Source of the DNA: Apodospora peruviana
Lineage: Eukaryota; Ascomycota; Sordariomycetes; Sordariales; Lasiosphaeriaceae
DNA length: 64,000 nt
Direction: 5' to 3'
NCBI GenBank assembly: GCA_033439685.1
Contig: JAUEDM010000006.1
Coordinates: forward strand, 248,001 to 312,000
The notes under the pieces are model-generated. The model had not been told where the DNA came from and did no database searches. It was given only the letters and a program-made list of their open reading frames with translations. Below are positions 34,652 to 46,008 of the stretch, in pieces. The stretch's first letter is position 1, and every line of letters begins with the position of its first letter. A program made the position numbers and the translations under genes.

Positions 34652-36547
34652 AGACATCTTCTGAATATCACCGACTTCATGAAAATTTAATGGAGCCTAC
34701 ATGACTTACGTGCCATGCCTCGTTCTTTCTTTTCGACTTGGTGATCATGTAAACCAGTTCGAGGTCCATGCCCGATCAATGGGGAAGGCAGGACAGGCCA
34801 ACACGGCCAGGTCCAGCGTGTGGTAAGCACAGGGCTCCTTCCACACACGGCTTGTCATTACTGGTAATAATGCGGATTATTACGAATCCGTAGTGCTCTC
34901 TGTTATTGACTTTGGACGGGCGGGCGGCCCAGTCGGCTGGTTCCGAAGGAAGCGACGGTCAGTAACGATGACGCTATCTGTGTTACATGTTGAGGTTCCC
35001 CAATGTTTGTTGGTGTCTGCCACCGACAACAATGGGACATGAGAAGCCCCAGGCCGGTGAACTGCAAATTAAAAGGCAGTGACTGCGGATATCGACCGAT
35101 GTTGGCGAGACACATTGTTAACACCAACGCCGTACCAACAACCAAACCCCTAACTCCGGCTAACCCCTGCCGCTTGTGACGTCGAGTGCGACGCGAGCCG
35201 CAACCCGGAACCCACCGAGGCCACGCCAGCCGAGTCTGACCCAGGCAGCCCCAGGCAAAGCAGGCAGGCGGCTGGGGTCTGTGCCGTCGTGCTTGCGGTT
35301 TGATGGAAGGCGGGGTGATGTTGACGTCGTACCGGTAACTTTTGACTCTCATCATATCATATCAAAAGCCAAAGGACGCTTCTGAATCATTGGGCAAAAG
35401 CAAGATATCTGGTCATGATAAAAGTATAATGGCCATCATGACCTGCGATCTGTGTAGCACAGAAATCGAATCATCCAAGCCGATAATTCCTCGCTGCCAA
35501 GACCAGGCGGCGCACCCCAGACTGCAGGTGAGATGGAGTGACCGTTCGATATTGCCAATTGGCACCAAGCAGAAACTAACAGGGGGTTTCATTCGATCGT
35601 TCTCGATGCAGGGTCTGGCTGTAAACTGCAGGCCGCAATATGGTGCCGGTGGCAAATACACAGCATTTCCCTTTTCTCAAATTCGATGTTTGTGTGAACT
35701 TTTGGATGGGAAATAGGTAGAGACAAGGCGGGGAGTTATCCAAGGCAAAGATGAAAATTGTTTTGGAAGATTTGCTGATTAACATTTGCTCCGTCATTCC
35801 CGCAACTTTGTCTCTGATCGGGTCCACCATACTTCCCGAGTCGGAAGTCTGTCGGTTTTCGAGGCGCTAGGGCAGTGAATCGGTCTAGGCCCCCACACTT
35901 TTCCATCCTCCGAGTCCACCCACCCTCCTTCCGGGTTAGGTCTGCATCAGACTCAGGTGCTTTTCTTTCACGCAACACACCACGTCCCCTCCACACTTTT
36001 GCAATCTCTTGCAACTGCAAGCAACAAACCCCGATTCTGCTCGTCTTCCGAGCAGAAGTGTAGCAACCCAAGACGGACACCATCTCTGCAGACTAACAAC
36101 GACGCGAGAAACAAAGCACACCTCCCCGCGGTCACCTGCCTCTGATCACTACTGGTTGACAGCGCCCCGCGACCCGTATCCGAAAAGCTATTCCTCAACA
36201 GGTCAACTCCGGAAATTGTTCAAGATGGGAAAACGGAAGTAGTCGTTCGGCCCTCTCCCAGAGGCGCTTTGGGACTCTCCGAGTTCCGAGCCCTTCCTTG
36301 TGCCCCGTCTACTCACCTATCCCTCTCGACAATCTTGAACCGCGAAACTTCCCGAATAACTGGCACCATCACCGTGTCGTGCTCCGGTCCCTCCGGCTCT
36401 TTCCCCATACCTGTCGCCGATCCCCGCCGAACAATCAACTCCGGAGACCCGCACCCCACCAATTCGGTCGTCACACACTTTCCACCCTTCTGGGTCTTAC
36501 CGTCTTGCCTGATGTTGCCTTCTGCCAACTCCGAACTCTTGACAACG
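34652..36547. other. intergenic region and long leader of the Siw14-type phosphatase gene
   Basis: About 1.9 kb. No gene is supported. The last 700 bp is C- and T-rich and holds a 5-codon upstream open frame (annotated separately). Confidence 0.5.
36225..36242 (+). promoter_or_regulatory. five-codon upstream ORF (MGKRK)
   Basis: ATG GGA AAA CGG AAG TAG lies about 306 bp upstream of the chosen start of the phosphatase gene. Its context (caagATGG) is reasonable for initiation. Whether it is in the mRNA is not shown, because a leader intron could remove it. Confidence 0.35.
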
Positions 36548-37673
36548 ATGGCCGCGGGCACCAAGGTGGTGTCTAAGCGGAGCGCTAGGACATACACCGA
36601 GGACGAGATGGAAACTGACGCTGCAGAGTACCAGTCCAAGAGGACATCCAGACACTACGAAGAAGCGACGTCCGATGACGCAAATCGGAAAGGCTCAATA
36701 TCCACGTCGACAACATCGCTGAGCACCCAATCAAGCCGCCACGCTAGTCAGGAGGCGTCACCCTTAATCGCGGTTGCTGGACGAGAGCATGGGGGTTCAA
36801 AACACCCTGCCGAAGGTCTTGGTCATCATGGTGGAGGGGTTGGATTCTCTGAAGTGCTTGAAGCTGCCCGCGATCTTGACGACTTTGACACGAATTTTGG
36901 ACAATCAAGCCTTAGCCTAGACGAGTTTCTCCCTACCATGGGTCGGCCTATCAACTTTGGTGTCGTCGTCCCCGGTGTCTACAGAAGCAGTTTTCCCCAG
37001 ACCGAAGACCACGGCTTCATTGAGGCGTTGAAGCTGAAGACCATCGTGTGGGTAGCCAGAATTCTTACGCTCGCATAGCTGTCGCGATCATATTACTGAC
37101 AGCCATCTCCAGAACCCTGGTCCAAAAAGACTTCCCTGAGGGCTACGTTCCCTTCATCAGCAAGAACGGCATAAGACACCACGTGTTCGACATGCAGGGC
37201 ACCAAAAAGAAGGAAATTCCCATCCAGACCATGAAGGCTATCCTCCGCCTCGTCCTGGACACCCAGAACCACCCTCTCTTGATTCACTGCAATCACGGCA
37301 AGGTAAATCAGCAATTTTAATGTATGCTTACTCTCTTAGTTACGTATATGCTGACTTTGTTACTCAGCACCGCACAGGCTGCGTGGTCGGCGTCGTCCGC
37401 AAGCTCACGGGGTGGGAGCTCAGCAACATCATCAGGGAATACAAGAATTACGCCGAGCCCAAGGTTCGCGAGTGTGATATCAACTATATCACGGGCTTCG
37501 AGCCAGCCTCCATTACGAACCTGTGGGTTAAGGAAGCCAGTATGCGGTTGCAGACGCGCAGCTTCGTCCGCGCCACCGTCTTCGCCATGTTTGTCCTTTT
37601 CATCTGGATTTTTTCGGGCAACAGGATAACGATGACTTCTTCGCCCAAGCAGCAGCGTAAGCTGGCTAAGTGA
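36548..37673 (+). CDS. Siw14-type (PFA-DSP) phosphatase with C-terminal membrane anchor
   Basis: Exons 36548-37047, 37113-37302 and 37368-37673 give 331 aa. Plant-and-fungi atypical dual-specificity phosphatases such as Siw14 cleave inositol pyrophosphates. Family landmarks are present: NFGVVVPGVYRSSFPQ, LKTIVTLV across intron 1, and the C-x5-R active site C226-R232 in HCNHGKHRTG, which intron 2 splits between GK and HR. The first 130 residues are Ser/Thr-rich and poorly ordered. After the catalytic domain a hydrophobic stretch (about 297-312, VFAMFVLFIWIF) precedes a short basic tail ending KQQRKLAK, giving a tail-anchored layout not found in yeast Siw14. Start ATG 36548 (ACGATGGCC) was preferred to ATG 36512. 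Confidence 0.88.
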
Positions 37674-38679
37674 GGGGAGTCACAACGCACGAGTACTGGG
37701 ACAAAACGCTCACGACCTCGAGGCCTTGGTTTTCTGCTCTGTTATGGTCCGGTACTCTACTTTTCGATTTTGTCTTACTACTCACCTCGACCCGTTCATG
37801 CCCATTCTACCACTTCACGTACGTTCTCGACCCGAAGCCTTTTACACCTCCTTCTTTTTTCTTTGTCCTAGATCTGGCTGGTTACATGGAGGTACTGTGG
37901 ATCTCAACCATACCCAACTGTGGTGCGCAGTTTCTTTTGTTGGATTAGAGATGGATGATTTGTGCTTCGTTATTGTTTTCTCCTGCCCCATTACGACTGG
38001 TCGAGGGAGATGTGTGGACGGGGGCGAGGAAGATAAAGCGGTTTCTTTGACTTCAGCCCATCTTGTACTGAGGCTGAAACATGGCAGCGGCTGGCTGGCT
38101 GGGTTGTTCTGCTGGGAGGAATCTTCACTTCTTTCACAGCACACATACACAGGCTGGACACATTTTGCATCGATATGGAGTGGAAAAACATGGTACGGGC
38201 TACAAGGGTTCTGGTTTGGCTGGTTGGTTGGGAGGGATTTTTCTAAAGCGGGGACCATCAAGCGCTGACGGGTCTCTCTGGCGTTCAATTATTATTATTA
38301 TTTTATCATCACCCTTGGTATTATGGCCATTTTGTACATGGCTATGTTACTATTTCGGTCCTCAGTCTCCTCGGGTGGCTTCCTTTGTTGGCTATTAACA
38401 CTATTATGCTTTCTGTTCTGGCAGGTAGATGTTTCACAGGGACAAGGGTGGCTGTTACACCTGCTTTTTACGTCTAGAGAAAGAACAAAAGGAAAGAAGG
38501 AGGACTTGTCACCAACAACAAACAGACCGTTTCTGCCGCAAGGCTCTCTCTTTGTGTGTTTGAGGCTATCTTCCAGAAAGACGGATGAGAAAGAAACCAC
38601 TGCCTAGGTTACTAAATACATTGGATAATCATACACTGTGTACATGATTCACAGAATCCATCCACCGGTACAATATTGA
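37674..38679. other. intergenic region between convergent genes
   Basis: About 1 kb holding the 3' UTRs of the phosphatase gene (plus) and the small membrane protein (minus). No gene is seen. Confidence 0.5.
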
Positions 38680-39243
38680 TTACTCGTCCTTGTAAATGCC
38701 CCATTTGTTCAGATCGCGCCGCAGCTCTTCCTCTGCCTTGCGGTCGCCCGTGGCGTAGGTGTAGCCGCCGGCAACGGTGTTGACGACGCCCAGTCCCATG
38801 GCGGTGCCGCGCACGGCGCCGCGGAGGGTGAACTTTTTGCGTAGGGCAGCGGGCCGGCGCCGGGATGCGAGGAGAACGTAGATGCCGCTCCAGGCGGCGG
38901 TCATGCCGGCGCTGTCGATCTTGAACCCGGCCACGCTTAGGTAGCTGCTGAAAAGGAGTAAAGGGGTGAAGAGTATGGGGAGTTTTTGGAGAGGCCGCCA
39001 GTGGACGGCTGTTATGAGGGAGGCGAGGCCCATTGGTGGGAGGGAGGATGCTAGAGGGTTGTTAGTGACATCTGTAAGTAGGGGCGAAGAAGTGAAGGTT
39101 TGGTGGTGATTCATGAATAGGGGTATCAATAGAGAAAAGGGGTTTGATATGAAGGGGGTTGGTTAAGACATACATCCCCAGGCATTGAGACGAGATAGGA
39201 TGGAGGACTTGGCCTTCTCTTCTAAATCCTCTGCAGGTGCCAT
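38680..39243 (-). CDS. Small membrane protein of unknown function
   Basis: Exons 39243-39174 and 39050-38680 give 146 aa. The intron (39051-39173) joins NAWG to SSSLPPMG. One or two moderately hydrophobic helices are visible (LPILFTPLLLFSSYLSVAGF and TAAWSGIYVLLAS), followed by a Gly/Ala helix-like segment (GAVRGTAMGLGVVNTVAGGY) and a charged C terminus ending in WGIYKDE. Size and composition would suit a mitochondrial inner-membrane or ER protein. No family is recognised. It is divergent from the J-protein gene with a 0.9-kb shared promoter region. Confidence 0.75.
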
Positions 39244-40150
39244 GATTGCTGGACGAAAAGCGATATGAGTTGGGCGTTTTAAACAGTTATAGTTCTTTAT
39301 TATCAAAGTAGCGTTACTCGGAATATTGGCGAGACATTTTCTGTAAAGCACATGTCAAGCTGTGCAGCTCATTGAGAGCTTGAAAATGAGGTTGTGACGA
39401 CACTTTTTCGGGATGACTAAGCCGGCCTTGACCACTGCAATTGGGCATCCCACTTCGAGTGAATTCCCACACACGTGCGGCGGTGCACGGCCCTGGAACT
39501 TTCTGCGACAGGGCCAAATCCCATCGTCCCCGCTGGCTGTCACCCGGTTCGGTTCGTTCAATGAGGTGCTTTTGTTGCATGCATCCAAACAAATTCGAGT
39601 CCAATCCTCGATACGGTAACAAAAACATCGCAAATTTGTCCCACCGAACAACCTGTCAACCCAAGTCCTATTTGGTTCTTGTTTACCTGTCAGACACCAG
39701 CAACCGTGTCGAGCTGTTCCAATCGCGCCGACCTGCTTGTCCTATCCACTCGGCAGTAGCCCCGTGCCGGACCGCCGCTATTTTTTGCCTCCATCTCGAA
39801 AAAGCCACCATTTCGAATCGGTCTCCAACCTATTATTCACACTAGCGATCGATTATTTTTATCGCGTGAACTTGTGCAGCCCAGCCAACGTCGCTCGTTC
39901 ATCTTTGCGAATCATCAGTCTATAACACTTGCAAGCGTCATAGCTTTGCTGTTCTGCTTGGGGCGAGACCGGTGTTAAAAGACGGCACCCGACCGACCGT
40001 CGATCGAGAAAAGACCAAACGAACGACACCACGAACCTAACTCTGTCCCACCACAACAACCACTGGTCCGCCCAACCACCATCTGCCACGGCGAAACGAG
40101 CAATCATACCTAACGACACATAACGACCCAAATCATATAAAGGGGGCACA
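39244..40150. other. divergent promoter region
   Basis: About 0.9 kb between two divergently transcribed genes. C/A-rich leader sequence precedes the J-protein start. No gene is seen. Confidence 0.5.
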
Positions 40151-41314
40151 ATGCCACCCGCCGCCGCCTCCTCGTCGGGGGCCGACACGGGAGGACCGTC
40201 AGCGCACAACCGCCAACACAACCAGGGCAACCAGGACCGCAAATACACGCCGGAGCAAAAGGCAGCAGTACTCCGAATCAGGCGGTGCCAGCCGACGCAG
40301 TTCTACGAGATTCTCGAGGTGCAGACGACGTGCACCGACGCCGAGATCAAGAAGGCATACCGCAAGCAGTCGCTGCTGACGCACCCGGACAAGAACGGCC
40401 ACGAGCACGCCGACGAGGCCTTCAAGATGGTCGCGCGCGCATTTTCGGTGCTAGGCGATAAAGAGAAGCGCGACAAGTTTGATAGGTTTGGGACGGACCC
40501 CGATAGTCGGTTCTCGAGCGCGCAGCATCAGCATCAGCAGAATCCGTTTGCTGGGTTTGGTGGAGGACGAGCGGCGAGCGGAGGGATGGGTGGTGGTGGA
40601 GGGGGGATGCGCTGGGAGGAGGATATCAGTCCCGAGGAGATGTTTGCACGGTTCTTTGGCGGTGGTGGTGGCGGCGGGTTTAATGCTGGTCCGTTTGGGG
40701 GAGGTACGTTCTCTCGGGGTCCTGGCGATCTGATAAGGATCATCATGATATGCTAACAATGACGATTTGTAGCATTCGATGCCGGACCGCAATTCTTCTT
40801 CAACTTCCCCGGCGGCGCGGGTGTAAGGGTACACCAGTTCGGCGGCGCGAGACCGCGAGCGCGCCCCCGCAACCCGGGCGAGCCGGAACCGGAAACCAGC
40901 CTGTTCAGCACACTCGTCGGGCTGCTGCCGATCCTGCTGCTTTTCATTTTCCCCATCATAACGTCGATCTTCTCGGGCGACTCGGGCCCCTCGCTGCCCG
41001 GCGTGTCGTGGGATGCGCCGAGCCCGCCATACACGGTGGAACGGACAATGCCGCGGTCGGGGGCCAAGTATTTCCTTAACCCAAAGGACGTGGTCGGCCT
41101 GAGTAAGTCACAGCTGCACACGATGGACAACCGCGCCGAGACTTTCTTTGTGCAGAGCCTCACAGTACAATGCGATCGCGAGGAGGAGCGGCAGAGGCAG
41201 CTGCACCAGGAGGCGCAGGGGTGGTTCAAGCAGGACCCGGAGAAGGCGGCGATTGCGAGGGCATACTCGAAGCCGGCGTGCGACAGGTTGAGAGGGCTTG
41301 GTGTGAGGCGGTAG
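40151..41314 (+). CDS. ER-membrane J-domain protein (Hlj1/DNAJB12 type)
   Basis: Exons 40151-40703 and 40773-41314 give 364 aa. The J domain (about 50-115) has QFYEILEV, KKAYRKQSLL and the HPD motif at 78-80, needed to stimulate Hsp70 ATPase. A Gly/Phe-rich linker follows (FGGG and MGGGGGGM runs), then one TM (about 228-250, VGLLPILLLFIFPIITSIF) and a DUF1977-like C-terminal domain (SPPYTVERTMPRSGAKYFLNP). This order matches Hlj1 and DNAJB12/14, which sit in the ER membrane with the J domain in the cytosol and help ER-associated degradation. The intron splices FGGA to FDAGPQFFF. Confidence 0.92.
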
Positions 41315-42963
41315 TATTTACTTACTCTTCGTTAGGTGGGAGGATTTATGTCTTGTCTAGGGGTATTGCAAACAGGATAGGGGGTGTATAAGGCAGTTCG
41401 TTGGCTGTCAATATAACTACCCATTAATCAAGCCGTGTTGCGATTCCTGTTGGTTACTTTCAGTTACCGAGAAGAGAGAATGGGCCACTACTCTTATTCT
41501 TGTCATTATTTTATGTTGGTCGAGGGGTGGTGTTTCTTCCTTGTCATTAAGCCTTTCCCGTTGAATGAGAGAATGGCGTTTTGGGAGGGAGGTTGCTTTT
41601 TTTTTGGTGTCCACGATATGAATACTTTTGCATATAAATCTAGCTGCTTGCCAGCCAGTCAGCGTGTCAGGCTGCTCCTCTGTTGTAGTCAGTATTCCGA
41701 TGATAGTCTTCAAGCCTGGCTCGGCGCATCTGTCATTTAGCCTCTTGGTGGTACTAGTAGTATCTAAGCAGAATCGGGGGAATTATTCCAGTCCCCATAA
41801 CCAGACTACAGTGTCTTTGTTTACGGAGTACAGTCTCCTTATATAGGATCTCAAATAAAAAGAACGGATACCTGTTCGAGTTTTCATTGTCCTATGGCCA
41901 CAAATCACGGGTCAACCAGCCGGTGCGGGAGACATGAGCTGCTAGGGGGTTGTTGAACGGAGAACAACAATATCGATGGATGTGTGCAGTTCGTATCGGT
42001 ATCGGACTACGGAGAGCCGCGCAAGCTCATATTGGAAATACCTGCATGTCCAATTCCTTCAGTGTTGGTTGACCATCCAATGCATGGGCGGGACTGAAGG
42101 CCTCGGGAACGGGACCCTGAGTGGACTCACTGACAGGAAAGCCACGGGATGGCGTGCCACTGCAGCCGGATAGAGAGGCAAGTTTTTGGCTGCCTGATCT
42201 GGCGTGACGGGCGGCGGGGCGGGTGACGACGACGCCTGCGCCAAGTACCAGGCCGGGGAAGCTCGACCCCTGTGGCTTTCCGCGGGCTCGATTGGATGAC
42301 CCAGAGCCTCCACGCAACCTTTTGACAGAACAGCCTGCACTTCAGCTTCCACCCACCTGGCATGGCAGTTTGGTGGCGGAACCTTGAATACCTCACTGAC
42401 CTGCCACGCACTCTTCAAGACTGCTCACTCTGTTTCTCTTACCCTTTATCTCTTCTACCTGAAATTGATATAATTTCGTTGAGAGGATCAAACCCGTACC
42501 TTCTGCAAATTCAACCGAGAAGGCGAAGAGACGGGTCTCTGGGGCAGGTTCCCGGTTCACATGCGGCCGCTGCGAACCAACCACCTCCACCTCTCCCGTC
42601 ATCCCGAGTCCTTCCTCCACTCTGTGAAGTGCCCTCGATTCTGCACCACGCCAATGACGCAACCCAGTACGCCGGTTCACCATCCTAACCGATACCCGCG
42701 AACACGATAACGAGCACTCTGTTTGCACCAAGCTACCACTTTCAATCGAATTATACGTCGAAGAGAGCTTACTCGAACCTAACCCATTCCACCAACGAAT
42801 CCCCTCATTTCCTAAATAATACCAGCCTGCAGCCCGAGGGTATAGTCTCTTTAGCCGGTCCTCGACTCGACCATCAACAACGAACAGCCAACCCGCGCAT
42901 TTCTTCTTCCACGCCCGCGCGAAAACCACACGACACCCGCCATTGCGGGACCATCCCTCAGAG
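41315..42963. other. intergenic region; leader of MINDY gene
   Basis: About 1.65 kb. T-rich 3' flank, then C/A-rich sequence typical of a leader. No gene is supported. Confidence 0.5.
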
Positions 42964-45900
42964 ATGGTCACCAGAAAACCTCTCCCTGGCAATGCGGCTG
43001 TACCGTCCGCCGTGCCTCCGCTGATCCAGATACAAAGTCCAACGCCGACCACTCCTCGTGTGCGACCGGAACCGTGGGAGACCTTCGACGACGAAGACCA
43101 AGACGAGTCCGAGGACAAAGTCTGGGGAGACCAACCACATTCGCGGCAGCAAGATGTGTATGGTCACAAAAAACCGCCTCCCCATGTCGCACCAGACCAT
43201 GTACCAACCGCTCTCCGGCCAGGTGCTTCCACATCCCCCAGCTATGCCGGTTTGGAGGAGGAGGATAACGTATGGGTTGAGTCGGCGGAATCTCCTGACG
43301 ACGGGAGTAAGAGTGACATCGACAGGGTGCCCAGCGTTTTGAGACCTGGCTCGGGCGGACAAAGGAAACAAGTCGACAAGGTGGACGAAAATGAGGCAGA
43401 TAATGACTTCGTTCGGGTACCTACAGTCTTGAGGCCAGGCGGGGGTGCCGCCAGACCAGAGACGAACCCGTTCAAGAGGAAGCTGTCTGCCGGTGCCATC
43501 CAGCCAGGCAGTACAGACGCAACACCAGCCACTACCCTGCCTGTACCTACGGTCCCGGTCGACGCATTCTCCCAGCTTGACATTGCGGAACAGAGTACCA
43601 ACCCCTGGCAGCCAGCTCTGCCGATAAACAGGGAGGCCGTCGCAATACCCCCGATTCCCGGAATGTCGGAGCAAGATGTCGGAAACGACGCCTGGAACTC
43701 GGCAAAGCCTTCGCGGCAAGCCACCCCAGGTCCCGGGTCAAACTCGCCGGCACTGATATCAATACCTTCAGAAGCAGGCTCTGCAGGTTGGGAAGAGGAA
43801 CCGCGGAAATCATCTTTACCACCCCCCCTCGTTCCGGCACCAGACCAAGAGGTTCTCCAAGACTCCCACGCGTGGGATGATCTCGGGACCGTGAATAAGG
43901 GCAAAACACCAGCCCAAGCCATACCTCTTCCGACGGGAGGATCTACTGGTTCTGGGGATGACTGGAACCTAATTGACGTCGAAGCACCCCCTGGTCCTCC
44001 ACCCAAGCAAAGCGCCTGGGGAAGTTCTGGCAATGCCCCTGTCGCCCCTCCAAAAGATGTACCAGCGCAAGGACCCCCTCTACCGCCGCGACAGTCGACA
44101 GAAGAACCACCACCTCAGCCTCCACGACATGTCGACAAGTCGGAGACATATCAGATCAAGAAGATCAACTGGTATGACGTGACCGCACCACAGAATCCAA
44201 GAACATCACCTATACTGGTCCAAAACGCCAACGGACCATGTCCTCTCGTTGCACTTGTCAACGCCCTCAGCTTAACGACCCCTGCAGATAAGACCAACAC
44301 GGCACTAGTTGAGACTCTTCGATCGCGAGAACGCATTACTCTCGGTTTGCTTCTCGATGCCGTTTTTGACGAACTCATGTCCGACAGGCGGACGAGCCCG
44401 GATCGGGATCTTCCAGACGTTACAGAGCTATACGAGTTCTTAAAAGGCCTCCACACGGGCATGAATGTCAATCCACGCTTCGTGCCGACCCCTGAAGCCA
44501 TTAACGTTCTCAAACGCACCTCCCTCACCCACGTACACCCCACCGACCGCACCAACCTCATCCCAGGCACGTTTGAAGCTACCAAAGAAATGGCTCTATA
44601 CGCGACGTTTTCGATCCCATTGATACATGGCTGGCTTCCTTCAAGAGATGATGGTGTCTATGACGCGTTTTCTCGACAAGCGGCCTCATATGAAGACGCC
44701 CAAAACTTGCTGTTCCGCGAGGAGGAGCTGGAAGATAAGCTGGAGAGCCCCCGCCATCAAGGCCTAACCGCAGAGGAGCAACAGATATACCAGGATATCC
44801 TGACAATCAAGTCATTCTTGAGCATATCGGCAACACAGCTTACATCTTATGGCCTCGACGTCATCAGACAATCGATGAAACCGGGCTCAGTGGCCATCCT
44901 CTTCCGAAACGACCACTTCTCGACCCTTTACCGGCATCCGCAGACACTGGAGCTCCTGACATTGGTCACAGATGCGGGCTATGCTAGCCACGATGAGGTT
45001 GTTTGGGAGTCACTTGTCGATGTCAATGGTGAGCGTGCCGAGTTCTTCTCAGGCGATTTCCGTCTAGTCGGTGGTGCGCAGCATGGCCACCAGCGCCAGT
45101 CCTCCGGCTCCCAACCCGCAAGCTACGCCGCTGCTGCAGGTGGTAGTTCGAATGACGGGGACTGGACCACTGTCCAGGGCCGCCAAAGACGTAATCAACA
45201 GGCACAGAGGCAACAAGCCCCGCCCGAGAATCCACCAACTTCACCTACACATGAACAGGAAGATCGCGACCTAGCTCTCGCACTGCAGCTGCAAGAGGAG
45301 GAAGATGAGCGCCACCGGGCTGAGCAGGAGCGTCGCAGGAGAGAGAGTTTGCTTTCTGAGCAGTTTATTGAACAACAAGGGCAAACAACGGGGTCCGGTG
45401 GACGTGGAGGCAGCAATGCTAACAGCGGCCGAGGAGGCGCGCGCAACTCCCAAGTCTCGACCGCTACCGGCCCGGCGGCTCCGGCCCGGCGAAGCTCAAA
45501 TACCGTTAACAGCGTCCCGGTTACAACTACATCGTCCCGTGGAGGTCGCGGTGGAGCTACTGCAGCAGCGGGGAGAGGGACGACGGGGGCTCATTCGTCG
45601 GCGCAGACGGTCCGCTCGCTGATTCCGCCGGTTGTCAGGCCGCGCACCAACCGTGCGGCGGATGACGGACTGGACGATGCCCCGCCGAGCTATGAGCAGG
45701 CAGCGAAAGCGACTCCGTACGTACCGCCCGCTGGACATCCCAGCCACCCGGCTAGCAGTCCGACGAGCAGCACGGAAGGGAATCATCCCATGGCTGCGGG
45801 TCTGGCGAGTGGGCCGCCGAATGCTAACACTGCTGTGAGTAGTAGTTCGACGGTGGGTGGTGCCGGTAGGGGCGGCAGAAATAATGGTGGCCCGTCACCA

Positions 45901-46008
45901 TCGTATCCGGGGCAGCAGCCGTTGAGGCAAGGCGTGAGGCCTGCTGGAGCCCAAGTCGGTGGGAATGGGGGTGGAAGAGACAGAGATGAAAAGTGTACTG
46001 TTATGTGA
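42964..46008 (+). CDS. MIY1: MINDY-family deubiquitinase with C-terminal CaaX box
   Basis: Single exon, 1014 aa from ATG 42964 (the frame upstream has only a non-ATG start). MINDY/DUF544 enzymes trim K48-linked ubiquitin chains. The catalytic core is at about 400-680: Q420 and C426 in QNANGPCPL, and H651 in FRNDHFSTLYRH. Residues 1-395 are Pro/Ser/Asp-rich and disordered, with three copies of a V-P-(T/S)-(A/V)-LRPG motif. A ubiquitin-interacting helix (DLALALQLQEEE, about 769) follows a DWTTVQGR segment. The tail is Gly/Arg/Ser-rich with PPSYEQA. The last four residues are CTVM, a CaaX box, so the protein may be farnesylated and membrane-bound; yeast relatives are also predicted prenylation targets. 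It is longer than animal MINDY-1 because of the disordered ends. Confidence 0.93.
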   Translation: MVTRKPLPGNAAVPSAVPPLIQIQSPTPTTPRVRPEPWETFDDEDQDESEDKVWGDQPHSRQQDVYGHKKPPPHVAPDHVPTALRPGASTSPSYAGLEEEDNVWVESAESPDDGSKSDIDRVPSVLRPGSGGQRKQVDKVDENEADNDFVRVPTVLRPGGGAARPETNPFKRKLSAGAIQPGSTDATPATTLPVPTVPVDAFSQLDIAEQSTNPWQPALPINREAVAIPPIPGMSEQDVGNDAWNSAKPSRQATPGPGSNSPALISIPSEAGSAGWEEEPRKSSLPPPLVPAPDQEVLQDSHAWDDLGTVNKGKTPAQAIPLPTGGSTGSGDDWNLIDVEAPPGPPPKQSAWGSSGNAPVAPPKDVPAQGPPLPPRQSTEEPPPQPPRHVDKSETYQIKKINWYDVTAPQNPRTSPILVQNANGPCPLVALVNALSLTTPADKTNTALVETLRSRERITLGLLLDAVFDELMSDRRTSPDRDLPDVTELYEFLKGLHTGMNVNPRFVPTPEAINVLKRTSLTHVHPTDRTNLIPGTFEATKEMALYATFSIPLIHGWLPSRDDGVYDAFSRQAASYEDAQNLLFREEELEDKLESPRHQGLTAEEQQIYQDILTIKSFLSISATQLTSYGLDVIRQSMKPGSVAILFRNDHFSTLYRHPQTLELLTLVTDAGYASHDEVVWESLVDVNGERAEFFSGDFRLVGGAQHGHQRQSSGSQPASYAAAAGGSSNDGDWTTVQGRQRRNQQAQRQQAPPENPPTSPTHEQEDRDLALALQLQEEEDERHRAEQERRRRESLLSEQFIEQQGQTTGSGGRGGSNANSGRGGARNSQVSTATGPAAPARRSSNTVNSVPVTTTSSRGGRGGATAAAGRGTTGAHSSAQTVRSLIPPVVRPRTNRAADDGLDDAPPSYEQAAKATPYVPPAGHPSHPASSPTSSTEGNHPMAAGLASGPPNANTAVSSSSTVGGAGRGGRNNGGPSPSYPGQQPLRQGVRPAGAQVGGNGGGRDRDEKCTVM

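Noticed and set aside
42393..43118. 241-aa minus-strand open frame over the MINDY leader
   Set aside because: Antisense to the leader and first codons of a well-supported gene.
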